This document shows, one piece after another, positions 14,553-23,175 of a DNA stretch of 25,427 bases. Under the pieces are notes generated by a model. The model searched no databases and was not told the origin of the DNA. It was given only the letters and a program-made list of their open reading frames with translations. This DNA is from Bacteroidales bacterium H5 (GTDB lineage Bacteria; Bacteroidota; Bacteroidia; Bacteroidales; Muribaculaceae). The position numbers and the translations under genes were made by a program. Location of the stretch: NCBI GenBank assembly GCA_001701225.1, contig DAAQ01000006.1, forward strand, positions 1 through 25,427, given 5' to 3'. Positions within the stretch are counted from its first letter, which is position 1. Every line of letters begins with the position of its first letter.

Positions 14553-14960
14553 ATGCAGACAACAATTGAACGCGAACTCAAATCAATCTTTGACCAAATC
14601 ACATCGACAGCCTCCGACGGCTGCGTTGTCCTTGAGGAACGCCCCAACAAGGGCACGTCCTGCAAGGGAATCATCAGTATCTACCGCCGCGACGACCTGC
14701 GGCGTCAGGACTCCCGTGAGGCCGACGCCGAACGCGACGGGCGTCCATTCAGGGCTATCCCGGTGGTGAGATATGCCTTTTACCCCAGCGTTTATAATCC
14801 ATCGGTCCTCGGGTCGGTAGCCATCTATGGCGAGAGGGCCGTCCTAAACAGGCTGTCCGTAAGAAAAAACGCATCCTTCTGCGGACACCGTGTGACCGGC
14901 GTAAAAACCGAAATCGGCAGACGCCCCTTCGTCGACGTACGATTTGCCCCACAAAAATAG
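14553..14960 (+). CDS. Hypothetical protein, 135 residues
   Basis: I do not recognise this protein. The ORF starts 19 bases after the 6S terminator and encodes a soluble, basic product: MQTTIERELKSIFDQITSTA, then a segment rich in R and D (YRRDDLRRQDSREADAERDG) and a C-terminal part of predicted beta character (AIPVVRYAFYPSVYNPSVLGSVAIYGE...). There is no signal peptide or membrane helix. No TAnnTTTG box precedes it, so expression would need readthrough from the 6S promoter or an unseen promoter. Length and plausible composition argue for a real gene, but it could be spurious. Confidence 0.5.
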   Translation: MQTTIERELKSIFDQITSTASDGCVVLEERPNKGTSCKGIISIYRRDDLRRQDSREADAERDGRPFRAIPVVRYAFYPSVYNPSVLGSVAIYGERAVLNRLSVRKNASFCGHRVTGVKTEIGRRPFVDVRFAPQK

Positions 14961-15057
14961 CTTGACGATATGGAATCCCCAGGCCTCCATGTGATTACAT
15001 CCCAACACGCCATAAGCGTAGAGATGCCATCCGAAGTATGTGCTATTGCGGCGATGT

Positions 15058-15146
15058 GCCCCGCCTTGTGCGGGGCATGGAAGCATAGCCCCGAGGCTTG
15101 CCTCGGGGTCCAAAGTCCACCTATCGGTGCGGCCCCGTAGGGGTCG
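15058..15146 (-). repeat. Three-hairpin intergenic element, copy B
   Basis: Read on the minus strand: H1 (15146-15130) pairs CG and CCCC with GGGG and CG; after a 21-base spacer H2 (15108-15089) pairs CCCCGAGGC with GCCTCGGGG; after the linker CTATGCTTCCAT H3 (15076-15058) pairs GCCCCGC with GCGGGGC around ACAAG. The order equals that of copy A (522-615). H2 plus the start of the linker (25 bp, 15084-15108) is a perfect inverted copy of 15221-15245 in copy C. Confidence 0.8.
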
Positions 15147-15178
15147 AGGAATATACGTGTGAGCAAAACCCTATATTC

Positions 15179-15267
15179 CCGGATACCCTACGGGCACCCG
15201 GAGAAAAGATAAATGCCATTCCCCGAGGCAAGCCTCGGGGCTATGTTCCCACGCCTCGCTCAAGGCG
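15179..15267 (+). repeat. Three-hairpin intergenic element, copy C
   Basis: H1 (15179-15201) pairs CCGG and CCC with GGG and CCGG. H2 (15221-15240) is identical to copy B's. The linker is CTATGTTCCCA. H3 (15252-15267) is shorter, CGCCT with AGGCG. Copies B and C stand head to head, separated by about 32 bp. A further small hairpin, TTCCC/GGGGAA (15288-15302), follows before the purB promoter. The rest of 14961-15327 shows no gene. Confidence 0.75.
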
Positions 15268-15327
15268 GGGCTGAGTTGGAGTGGCGGTTTCCCGTCGGGG
15301 AATTATGATTTATTCGGGGATTTTTCG

Positions 15328-15335
15328 TAATTTTG
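15328..15335 (+). promoter_or_regulatory. purB promoter, -7 element
   Basis: TAATTTTG lies 22 bases before the ATG at 15358. The -33 element is unclear (TTTATTC near 15309). It lies just downstream of hairpin element C. Confidence 0.65.
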
Positions 15336-15357
15336 TCCTCAAAAGCATTTGCAGATA

Positions 15358-16701
15358 ATGAAACTGACCGAGCTTACAGCAATTTCGCCCGTCGACGGGC
15401 GCTACCGCTCAAAGTGTGAGCGTCTTGACGAGTTTTTCTCTGAGTATGCCTTAATACGCTATCGCGTCAAGGTGGAGGTTGAGTATTTCATCGCCCTGTG
15501 CGAGCTTCCGCTCCCTGCGCTCGCGGGTGTGGACCACGCCGTGTTCGGCGAGCTCCGCAAGATCTACAGCGATTTCAGCGTTGAGGATGCCGCCCGCATC
15601 AAGGAGATCGAGAGCGTGACCAACCACGATGTCAAGGCCGTCGAGTATTTCCTCAAGGAGCGTTTCGACCTCCTCGGCCTTGAGGCTTATAAGGAGTATA
15701 TCCACTTTGGCCTCACGTCGCAGGACATCAACAACACCTCCGTGCCCATGAGCGTCAAGGATGCCGTGACCACCCTGTGGCGTCCTGCCGTGGTTGAGCT
15801 TATCGAGACCCTCGAGGCTCGTGCCGACGAGTGGTATGACATCCCCATGCTTGCCAAGACCCACGGTCAGCCCGCCTCACCCACACGTCTGGGCAAGGAG
15901 ATACGGGTGTTCGCCTACCGTCTGCGCACCCAGCTCAAAGCTCTTGACGCCGTGCCCGTGAGCGGCAAGTTCGGTGGTGCCACAGGCAATTTCAATGCCC
16001 ATCTCATCGCCTTCCCCGGCATCGACTGGCGTAGCTTCGGTGCACGTTTCCTCAGTGAGAAGCTCGGCATAGAGCGCGAGGAATACACCACACAGATTTC
16101 CAACTACGACAACCTGGCCGCGCTCTTCGACGCCATGGCGCGTATCAACAACATCATCCTCGACCTCGACCGCGACATGTGGATGTATGTGTCGATGGAG
16201 TATTTCAAGCAGCGCATCAAGGCCGGTGAGGTCGGTTCGTCGGCTATGCCCCACAAGGTCAACCCGATTGATTTCGAGAACTCGGAGGGCAACATCGGCA
16301 TGGCCAATGCCATCTTCGGACATCTTGCCGCAAAGCTCCCCGTGTCGCGTCTGCAGCGCGACCTCACCGACTCGACCGTGCTCCGCAACATCGGCGTGCC
16401 CATGGCGCATACCCTCATAGCCATCGCCTCGACCATGAAGGGGCTGGGCAAGCTGCTGCTGAACCGCGAGGCCATCGACCGCGACCTCGACAACACCTGG
16501 AGCGTGGTAGCCGAGGCCATACAGACCATACTGCGCCGCGAGGGGTATCCCAAACCCTACGAGACCCTCAAGGCCCTGACCCGTACCAACACCCATGTGA
16601 CAGCCGAGAGCATCGCGGCCTTCATCGAGACACTTGATGTCAGCGATGCCGTCAAGGCCGAGCTCCGCGTCATCACCCCCCACTCATATACCGGCTATTG
16701 A
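15358..16701 (+). CDS. purB: Adenylosuccinate lyase
   Basis: PurB acts twice in purine synthesis, releasing fumarate from SAICAR and from adenylosuccinate. The 447-residue product starts MKLTELTAISPVDGRYRSKC. I chose ATG 15358, as an in-frame TTG nine bases upstream is less likely. Family motifs are GLTSQDINNT, KTHGQPASPTRLGKE (catalytic histidine) and the fumarase/aspartase signature SSAMPHKVNPIDFENSEGN. Length and sequence fit the longer E. coli-type enzyme. A small membrane protein gene follows after 15 bp. Confidence 0.97.
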   Translation: MKLTELTAISPVDGRYRSKCERLDEFFSEYALIRYRVKVEVEYFIALCELPLPALAGVDHAVFGELRKIYSDFSVEDAARIKEIESVTNHDVKAVEYFLKERFDLLGLEAYKEYIHFGLTSQDINNTSVPMSVKDAVTTLWRPAVVELIETLEARADEWYDIPMLAKTHGQPASPTRLGKEIRVFAYRLRTQLKALDAVPVSGKFGGATGNFNAHLIAFPGIDWRSFGARFLSEKLGIEREEYTTQISNYDNLAALFDAMARINNIILDLDRDMWMYVSMEYFKQRIKAGEVGSSAMPHKVNPIDFENSEGNIGMANAIFGHLAAKLPVSRLQRDLTDSTVLRNIGVPMAHTLIAIASTMKGLGKLLLNREAIDRDLDNTWSVVAEAIQTILRREGYPKPYETLKALTRTNTHVTAESIAAFIETLDVSDAVKAELRVITPHSYTGY

Positions 16702-16716
16702 TAGCCTGACAGATAG

Positions 16717-16905
16717 ATGGACACCCCGACCAAGATACGATTCGGATTCATCGCTGGCCTCTGGCTCGTGCTGGTGTGGCTCGTGGTGGCGTCGCAGCCG
16801 CTGACGTTGTGGACGCTGTTCATGATAACAGTCTCCGGGATTGTGGTCTGGGTGCCCCTCTACAAGAAATATATCAAGAATGGTAAAGGAAACAACAGGC
16901 AATAG
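16717..16905 (+). CDS. Small two-helix membrane protein
   Basis: I do not recognise a family. The 62-residue protein has two predicted membrane helices (about 10-26, FIAGLWLVLVWLVVAS, and 31-48, WTLFMITVSGIVVWVPL) followed by a basic tail (YKKYIKNGKGNNRQ). It lies 15 bp after purB and its last 26 bases overlap the start of dxs in another frame, so translation of the two may be coupled. The clear helix pattern and tight packing support a real gene. Confidence 0.7.
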   Translation: MDTPTKIRFGFIAGLWLVLVWLVVASQPLTLWTLFMITVSGIVVWVPLYKKYIKNGKGNNRQ

Positions 16906-18811
16906 CCACGAGCACAGCTATCCGCTGCTGGAGACCATCTCCACGCCCGCCGACCTGCGGAGACTCCCGCTGGGCGAGCTCCCGCAGGTGTGCTCCGAGC
17001 TGCGCTCGTTCCTTATAGACTCTCTTTCCAAGCATCCGGGACATTTTGCCTCGTCGATGGGGGCTGTCGAGCTCACGGTGGCCCTGCACTATGTGTTCGA
17101 TACCCCCTACGACCGTATCGTGTGGGATGTCGGACATCAGGCTTACGGCCACAAGCTGCTCACTGGGCGTCGCGAGAGGTTTCACACCAACCGCACCCTC
17201 GGGGGGCTGTCCGGCTTCCCGTCGCCGAAGGAGAGCGAGTACGATACCTTTACCGCCGGACACGCCTCAAACTCTATCTCTGCCGCGCTCGGCATGGCTG
17301 TCGCCGCCAAGCTGCACAAGGATGAGCCCCGGCGCAATGTCGTGGCCGTCATCGGGGATGCCTCAATCTCGGGTGGACTTGCCTTCGAGGGACTGAACAA
17401 TGCCGCCAACGCCAACGCCGACCTGCTCATCATCCTCAACGACAACGACATGTCGATAGACCGCCCGGTAGGCTCGCTCAACTCCTATCTGGCACATCTC
17501 ACGTCGTCGCGCGCATATAACAACCTGCGCTACAAGGTGGCCCGCCTGTTGCGCAAGCTCCGTCTGGTCAACGACAATGGCAAGGGACGGATAATGCGTT
17601 TCAACAACTCGCTAAAGTCGCTCATATCGAGCGAGCAGAACATATTCGAGGGGCTCAACATACGTTATTTCGGCCCCTTTGACGGCCATGACATCAAGAC
17701 ACTGGTGCGTGTGCTCCAGGATATCAAGGATTTCAGCGGGCCGCGCATACTGCATCTCTGCACTGTCAAGGGCAAGGGCTATGCGCCCGCCGAGGCCGAT
17801 CCCTCGACATGGCACGCCCCCGGTCCCTTCGACCCGGCCACGGGAGAGAGGCCCAAGGGTGACCCGACAAAGCCGCCCAAATACCAGCAGATATTCGGCG
17901 AGACACTTGTCGAGATAGCCCGCGAGCACCCCGAGGTTGTCGGAGTCACAGCCGCAATGCTCTCGGGTACGTCGATGTCGCTTATGCAGAAGGCCTTCCC
18001 CGAACGCACGTTCGATGTGGGCATCTCTGAGGGTCATGCCGTTACCTTTGCCGGAGGCATGGCCAAGGATGGCCTGAAGCCTTATGTGGCGATATACTCG
18101 TCCTTCCTCCAGAGAGCCTACTCGCACATAATCCATGATGTGGCCATAGCCGGACTCCCCGTCGTGCTATGCCTCGACCGTGCCGGACTGGTGGGCGAGG
18201 ACGGCCCCACGCATCATGGCGTATTCGACCTTGCCTATCTCCGCTCCATTCCCGGCATGACCGTCTCGGCTCCGCGCAATGGCGACATGCTGCGCCGTCT
18301 CATGTACACGGCCCTGACTTTCCCGGGCCCGTTTGCCATACGTTATCCACGCGGTTCGGCCAAGAGCGTTCCGGGCGATACCCGCGTACCCGCCGAGGTG
18401 GGACGTGGCGAGTGTCTGCGTCCGGGTGGGGGCGATGCCGTCATACTCACCATCGGCCCGGTGGCCGACTATGCCCTTGAGGCCGCCGGGCGTGCCCGCA
18501 AGGAGCTTGGTCTTGATGTGGCCGTCTATGACATGATATATCTCAAGCCTATCGACGCCACCATTCTCGAGCAGGTAGCCGCGACGGGAGCCCCGGTCAT
18601 CACTGTCGAGGACGGCACTGTCGACGGTGGCCTCGGTTCGGCTGTGCTCGAGTGGTTTGCCTCGGCCGGAGTGTCGCTTCCCGTCACACGGCTCGGTGTT
18701 CCCGACCGCTTCATACCCCAGGGTAAGCCCGCAGAACTTCACCATCTGTGCGGATTTGATGCCGAAGGGATATTCAATGCCATCCGAAATCTAAAAACAC
18801 CCGTCCGATGA
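16880..18811 (+). CDS. dxs: 1-deoxy-D-xylulose-5-phosphate synthase
   Basis: Dxs condenses pyruvate and glyceraldehyde-3-phosphate with thiamine diphosphate, the first step of the MEP isoprenoid pathway. The 643-residue product starts MVKETTGNSHEHSYPLLETI; an upstream in-frame ATG at 16841 would lie deep in the previous gene and adds residues without family character. Motifs: HPGHFASSMGAVELTVALHYVFD, GHASNSISAALGMA, the ThDP/Mg site GDASISGGLAFEGLNNA...NDNDMSID and the pyrimidine-binding EGHAVTFAGGMA. LVGEDGPTHHGVFDL is also present. The gene overlaps trkA by 4 bp (ATGA). Confidence 0.97.
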   Translation: MVKETTGNSHEHSYPLLETISTPADLRRLPLGELPQVCSELRSFLIDSLSKHPGHFASSMGAVELTVALHYVFDTPYDRIVWDVGHQAYGHKLLTGRRERFHTNRTLGGLSGFPSPKESEYDTFTAGHASNSISAALGMAVAAKLHKDEPRRNVVAVIGDASISGGLAFEGLNNAANANADLLIILNDNDMSIDRPVGSLNSYLAHLTSSRAYNNLRYKVARLLRKLRLVNDNGKGRIMRFNNSLKSLISSEQNIFEGLNIRYFGPFDGHDIKTLVRVLQDIKDFSGPRILHLCTVKGKGYAPAEADPSTWHAPGPFDPATGERPKGDPTKPPKYQQIFGETLVEIAREHPEVVGVTAAMLSGTSMSLMQKAFPERTFDVGISEGHAVTFAGGMAKDGLKPYVAIYSSFLQRAYSHIIHDVAIAGLPVVLCLDRAGLVGEDGPTHHGVFDLAYLRSIPGMTVSAPRNGDMLRRLMYTALTFPGPFAIRYPRGSAKSVPGDTRVPAEVGRGECLRPGGGDAVILTIGPVADYALEAAGRARKELGLDVAVYDMIYLKPIDATILEQVAATGAPVITVEDGTVDGGLGSAVLEWFASAGVSLPVTRLGVPDRFIPQGKPAELHHLCGFDAEGIFNAIRNLKTPVR

Positions 18812-20142
18812 GAATTCTCATAGCCGGCTGCGGCGAGGTGGGAAGCCATCTGGCCAAGCTCCTCTCGCGCGAGGAACAGGACATCACCGTGCTCGACGAG
18901 GACCGCGAGAAACTTGCGGTGCTCGATGCCAACTATAACCTGCTCACCGTCCAGGGAAGGCCGACATCATTCCGCGACCTGCGGGCGGCCGGTGTCGAGC
19001 AGTGCGACCTGTTCATTGCCGTGACACCGTTTGAGACGCGCAATGTAGTGGCGTGTGCCATAGCCAAAAGCCTCGGTGCCGCGAAGACTGTGGCCCGCAT
19101 AGACAACTACGAATTCAAGGATCCGGCCAACAGGGCCTTCTTCACCTCGATAGGGGCCGATGACGTGATCTACCCCGAATATCTCGCGGCCCTCGAGATA
19201 ATCACCGCCCTCAATCACAACTGGGCGCGCCACTGGTTCGAACTCCACGAGGGACAGCTGATACTTGTCGGTGTCAAGCTCCGCGACGGTGCCCCGCTGA
19301 TAAACATGCAGCTCAAGGAGCTCGGGCGCACCTCGCACGACTTTCACGTCGCCGCCATCAAGCGTCACAACGAAACCATCATCCCCGGTGGTGACGACCG
19401 TCTGGAGCCAAACGACATCGTGTATTTCATGACCACCCGCGAGCACGTCGACGTCCTGGTCGGCCTGTGCGGCAAGGTCAAGCGTTCGATACGCGATGTC
19501 ATCGTGATGGGTGGCAGCCGCATCGCCATCCAGCTCTGCCGCATGGCCGGAGACAAGTTCCGCTTCAAGATAATAGATCCCGACCGCGATACCTGCATCA
19601 AGCTGTCTGAGAGATGTGCCGACGCCCTGATAATCAATGCCGACGCCCGCGACACAGACGTGTTGCGCGATGCCGGAATATCTGATACCGACGCCTTCAT
19701 CGCCATATCCGAGTCGAGCGAGAGCAATATCCTCACATGTCTGACGGCCAAGGAATTCGGGGTCACCAAGACCATAGCCGAGGTCGAGAACCTGCAGTTC
19801 ATCTCCGAGGCCGAAGGGCTGAACATCGGCACGGTCATCAACAAGAAATTGCTTGCATCGTCGCGCATCTTCCAGATGATGCTCGACCGCGACACATCCT
19901 CGTCAAAATGTCTTGCCATGGCCGATGCCGAGGTGGCGGAGATCGAGGCCAAAGAGGGTTCAAAGATAACCCGTGCCCCGGTCAAGGACCTGCACCTGTC
20001 GAGAGACATGACCATCGCCGGACTCATCCGCGACGGGGTGGGACATCTTGTCGGGGGTAACACGCTCATCCGTCCGGGCGACAGGGTTGTGGTGTTCACG
20101 CTCAGCGGAGTCATTCACAAAGTAGAACGCCTCTTCTCATGA
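18808..20142 (+). CDS. trkA: Trk potassium uptake system, NAD-binding subunit TrkA
   Basis: TrkA is the cytoplasmic regulatory ring of the Trk potassium importer and gates TrkH according to bound nucleotide. The 444-residue product has two RCK units. The first starts MRILIAGCGEVGSHLAKLL with a full GxGxxG nucleotide site and VLDED; the second starts about residue 230 (IVMGGSRIAIQLCRM) with a divergent glycine motif. Each is followed by a TrkA-C part. It overlaps dxs and trkH by 4 bp on each side, so dxs-trkA-trkH is one translationally coupled unit. Confidence 0.96.
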   Translation: MRILIAGCGEVGSHLAKLLSREEQDITVLDEDREKLAVLDANYNLLTVQGRPTSFRDLRAAGVEQCDLFIAVTPFETRNVVACAIAKSLGAAKTVARIDNYEFKDPANRAFFTSIGADDVIYPEYLAALEIITALNHNWARHWFELHEGQLILVGVKLRDGAPLINMQLKELGRTSHDFHVAAIKRHNETIIPGGDDRLEPNDIVYFMTTREHVDVLVGLCGKVKRSIRDVIVMGGSRIAIQLCRMAGDKFRFKIIDPDRDTCIKLSERCADALIINADARDTDVLRDAGISDTDAFIAISESSESNILTCLTAKEFGVTKTIAEVENLQFISEAEGLNIGTVINKKLLASSRIFQMMLDRDTSSSKCLAMADAEVAEIEAKEGSKITRAPVKDLHLSRDMTIAGLIRDGVGHLVGGNTLIRPGDRVVVFTLSGVIHKVERLFS

Positions 20143-21632
20143 GAAACCGTGTCCGCGACCTGCGACGTTCGATGCCCACCATCAACATGCCTGTGCTGCT
20201 GAGGGTCATCGGTCTCCTCCTCATCATCGAGGGGGTGTTCCTGCTGGTGCCGTTCGTCACCTGTCTCATCTATCATGAGGCCGACTGGCTCGATTTCCTG
20301 TTTACCGCCGGATTCACCATCGCTGTAGGCTCCGGGCTGTCGTTCATACGCCCTTCCACCTCGTCGATGGGCAAGCGCGAGGGATTCCTGCTCACGGCAA
20401 TGGTGTGGATTGTGTTCTCATTGTTCGGCATGATACCATTCATGCTCATGGACCGTGAGCCGCTGTCGGTCTCTGACGCCTTCTTCGAAGCCATGTCTGG
20501 CTTCACCACTACCGGAGCTACCATCATGGTCTCCGTAGACCATCTCAGCCACGGCGCGATGCTGTGGCGCTCGCTGATGCAGTGGATAGGGGGTATGGGA
20601 ATCATCCTCTTCACCCTTGCAGTCGTCCCGATGCTCAACTCGTCGGGAGGAATGCAGATGTTCAATGCCGAGGTCACGGGTATTACCCACGACAAGCTGC
20701 GCCCGCGCATCTCGCAGACCGCCAAGAGCCTATGGCTCATATACACCGTCCTGACCCTTGTCCTCTTCGGGCTGCTCTATCTCGGGCCGATGGAGGGTTT
20801 TGACGCTCTCTGCTATTCGCTCGCCGTGATGTCGACGGGCGGATTCGCCACCTCCGACTCGGGGCTCTCGCTCTGGAACTCCGACTATATCGAGGCCGTA
20901 GTCACCATCTTCATGTTTCTCGGGGGCGTGAGTTTCACGCTCATATACCGTGCCGTACACCGCGAGTTCCGCGCCGTGTGGAACAATGATGTCTTCAGGC
21001 TGTATATATGGATGATACTCGGTGTCTATGTCCTTTTTGTGGCCAATATACTCTATGTCGGTAGCTACACGGGCATTAAGTCTGTCACGCTCGACCCTCT
21101 GTTCCAGATCATCTCCATGATGTCGTCTACGGGATTCGAGGTTGCCGATTTCGGCACCTGGGGCACTTTCGTGCTCGCTGTCACCTTCGTGCTCATGTTC
21201 TTCGGGGCATGTGCCGGGTCAACCAGCGGCGGTGCCAAGCTCGACCGTCTCATCTACATGCTCAAGAACTGCCGCAACGAGATAGAGCGGTGCATCCACC
21301 CGAATAACATACTCACCGTCAGGGTCAACGGCAAGGTCATACCTCATGACACCGTGTCAAAGGTCATAGCTTTCCTCTGCCTCTACGTACTCATCATCCT
21401 TGTCGGAGGCATAGCCCTCACCGCCATGGGTATGCCGCTGATAGACTCGTTCTTCTCGGCATTCACATGCATATCCAATACCGGTCTCTCGGCAGGTGTC
21501 ACCGGCTATGGTGGCACATTCGCCATCGTCCCCGACGCAGGCAAATGGCTCCTCTCGTTCATCATGCTCACGGGCCGTCTCGAACTCTTCACCGTCCTCC
21601 TCCTCTTCACCCCCTCCTTCTGGCATAAGTAA
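20139..21632 (+). CDS. trkH: Trk potassium uptake system, membrane channel TrkH
   Basis: TrkH is the potassium-translocating membrane subunit. The 497-residue product is strongly hydrophobic with about ten helices. It has the four pore-loop filter segments of the superfamily: GFTTTGATIM, MSTGGFATS, MSSTGFEVAD and ISNTGLSAG. The start overlaps the trkA stop (ATGA). Confidence 0.96.
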   Translation: MRNRVRDLRRSMPTINMPVLLRVIGLLLIIEGVFLLVPFVTCLIYHEADWLDFLFTAGFTIAVGSGLSFIRPSTSSMGKREGFLLTAMVWIVFSLFGMIPFMLMDREPLSVSDAFFEAMSGFTTTGATIMVSVDHLSHGAMLWRSLMQWIGGMGIILFTLAVVPMLNSSGGMQMFNAEVTGITHDKLRPRISQTAKSLWLIYTVLTLVLFGLLYLGPMEGFDALCYSLAVMSTGGFATSDSGLSLWNSDYIEAVVTIFMFLGGVSFTLIYRAVHREFRAVWNNDVFRLYIWMILGVYVLFVANILYVGSYTGIKSVTLDPLFQIISMMSSTGFEVADFGTWGTFVLAVTFVLMFFGACAGSTSGGAKLDRLIYMLKNCRNEIERCIHPNNILTVRVNGKVIPHDTVSKVIAFLCLYVLIILVGGIALTAMGMPLIDSFFSAFTCISNTGLSAGVTGYGGTFAIVPDAGKWLLSFIMLTGRLELFTVLLLFTPSFWHK

Positions 21633-21640
21633 TACCTTTG
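21633..21640 (+). promoter_or_regulatory. Possible promoter of the PARG-like gene, -7 element
   Basis: TACCTTTG begins immediately after the trkH stop codon and ends 11 bases before the ATG at 21652. No -33 TTTG is visible. This suggests separate transcription from trkAH. Confidence 0.45.
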
Positions 21641-21651
21641 ATGCACATATT

Positions 21652-23115
21652 ATGAGAAACTGCACTGCTCCGCTGTACTCGCGTCTTGACAAGGCCGATG
21701 ACTTTGACATCTATATCACGGACAACCTCTGGGTTGTCAGGATTGAGGGATTCTATGAATTCCACTATCATCCGCGCTCATTCATAGGACGCATCCCTGT
21801 GGATGCGATGCCGAAGGCTGTCGTCGACAGGCTTCTCCGTGATTTCGCACACATAGACCGCGAGTCACTACTCATGCGCCGCGCTACCGCCCGGCTTAGG
21901 GTCACAGATATTCCCTCTTCCAATATTGATGGTATGGGTGGCAACCTCTTCTATGCTCACGGACAACGTATGGCCACCTATCAGGGACAGTTCTATATTG
22001 CCGAGCAGTTTACCAATGGTTATCTCAGGTCGTGTGCCACAAGGGATATTGACGGGGCACTTGCCTATGTCATGTTGCGTATGGAGTGCGAGACTGACAC
22101 ATGGAGATATGTCGGCTCAATACTCGATTTTTCCCTCTTTTGCGATATAGACATGGATGGGGTGCCATACTATCCATATCTGACGGTCGACCGTTGGGAC
22201 GCCTCGCGTTGGGCTGTGGACTTTGATGCGGCCCGCAAGCGTGGTGAGACAGACCGACTCAGGTCCATGCGCAGGCGTGTGTTCGCCCACACCGTGGCAT
22301 CGGTGCTTGAGGGCGGATATGACACTGACGGCGCGGCATATCGCTTTGACCAAGAATCGGACCTCAGGATGAGGGTAGGAACTAAATTCTATGACAAGGA
22401 GTTCAGTGTTGGTACTGCCCCTATCAGGCCGGAAGGCACTGTGGTCGAGGTCGTTGACTGCGATTGCCTTCTGGCTGCACGACGGATGGCCGGAGAGGGG
22501 TACAATCCCGCCGTACTCAACATGGCCAACCGCACCACACCCGGAGGTGGTGTGCTTTCTGGTGCGGGTGCCCAGGAGGAGAATCTCTTCAGGCGCAGTA
22601 ATCTGTTCAGGTCGCTCTATCAGTTCGCGCCATATGCGTTTGACTATGGTGTCGCAAAGTCATCCCGTCAATACCCGATGGACAGGAATTTCGGTGGGGT
22701 CTATACACCCGGAATCACTGTCTTCAGAGGACTCGAGAGCGACGGTTATCCGCTCCTTGCAACCCCGTACCGGGTGTCGGTCATCAGTGTCGCCGCTATG
22801 AACCGACCTAAGCTTACCTCCGAGAATATCATTGTGCCGGAATTGATTGAAGGGGTCAGGAACAAGATACGCACCATCCTTCGCATCGGGCTTGACAACG
22901 GCCATGACGCTCTTGTACTTGGTGCTTTCGGGTGTGGGGCATTCTGTAATCCTCCGGCACATGTCGCCCGGCTCTTCCGCGAGGTGCTTGCCGAAGATGA
23001 GTTCCGTGACAGATACCGCCGTATCGCGTTCGCCATAATAGAGGATCACAACTCAGGCCACCGTCACAATCCACGCGGCAACTATCTGCCTTTTGTCGAG
23101 GAATTCTGCGGTTGA
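21652..23115 (+). CDS. PARG-like (TIGR02452/DUF2263) protein with unrecognised N-terminal half
   Basis: Residues about 207-487 form a microbial-type poly(ADP-ribose) glycohydrolase domain: RRRVFAHTVASVLEGGYD, NPAVLNMANRTTPGGGVLSGAGAQEENLFRRSNLF, then VFRGLESDGYPLL and LVLGAFGCGAFCNPPAHVARLF. The GGG (298-300) and QEE (308-310) catalytic motifs are intact, so hydrolysis of ADP-ribose links on proteins or nucleic acids is likely. Residues 1-200 (FDIYITDNLWVVRIEGFYEF...; many aromatic residues, predicted mixed alpha/beta) match nothing I recognise. Start: ATG 21652 after a TACCTTTG box; a longer in-frame ORF reaches back into trkH but its first 52 residues are low-complexity serine/proline, antithetic to the family. 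No ADP-ribosylating toxin is adjacent. Confidence 0.85.
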   Translation: MRNCTAPLYSRLDKADDFDIYITDNLWVVRIEGFYEFHYHPRSFIGRIPVDAMPKAVVDRLLRDFAHIDRESLLMRRATARLRVTDIPSSNIDGMGGNLFYAHGQRMATYQGQFYIAEQFTNGYLRSCATRDIDGALAYVMLRMECETDTWRYVGSILDFSLFCDIDMDGVPYYPYLTVDRWDASRWAVDFDAARKRGETDRLRSMRRRVFAHTVASVLEGGYDTDGAAYRFDQESDLRMRVGTKFYDKEFSVGTAPIRPEGTVVEVVDCDCLLAARRMAGEGYNPAVLNMANRTTPGGGVLSGAGAQEENLFRRSNLFRSLYQFAPYAFDYGVAKSSRQYPMDRNFGGVYTPGITVFRGLESDGYPLLATPYRVSVISVAAMNRPKLTSENIIVPELIEGVRNKIRTILRIGLDNGHDALVLGAFGCGAFCNPPAHVARLFREVLAEDEFRDRYRRIAFAIIEDHNSGHRHNPRGNYLPFVEEFCG

Positions 23116-23152
23116 ACGGCATTATCGCCTCCCGGAGGCTGGGATGCGGGTG

Positions 23153-23160
23153 TAATTTTG
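23153..23160 (+). promoter_or_regulatory. Amidase promoter, -7 element
   Basis: TAATTTTG ends 15 bases before the ATG at 23176, in the 60-base gap after the PARG-like gene. No good -33 element is seen. Confidence 0.6.
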
Positions 23161-23175
23161 CGGGAAAAAAGAGTC

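Noticed and set aside
15058..15302. Possible CRISPR array or tandem terminators
   Set aside because: Repeats are inverted and hairpin-forming, without regular spacers, and there are no cas genes. No T-run follows the stems, so they are not standard terminators.
21496..21651. A 52-residue N-terminal extension of the PARG-like protein inside trkH
   Set aside because: Low-complexity serine/proline sequence from the shifted trkH frame. A better start with a promoter box lies at 21652.
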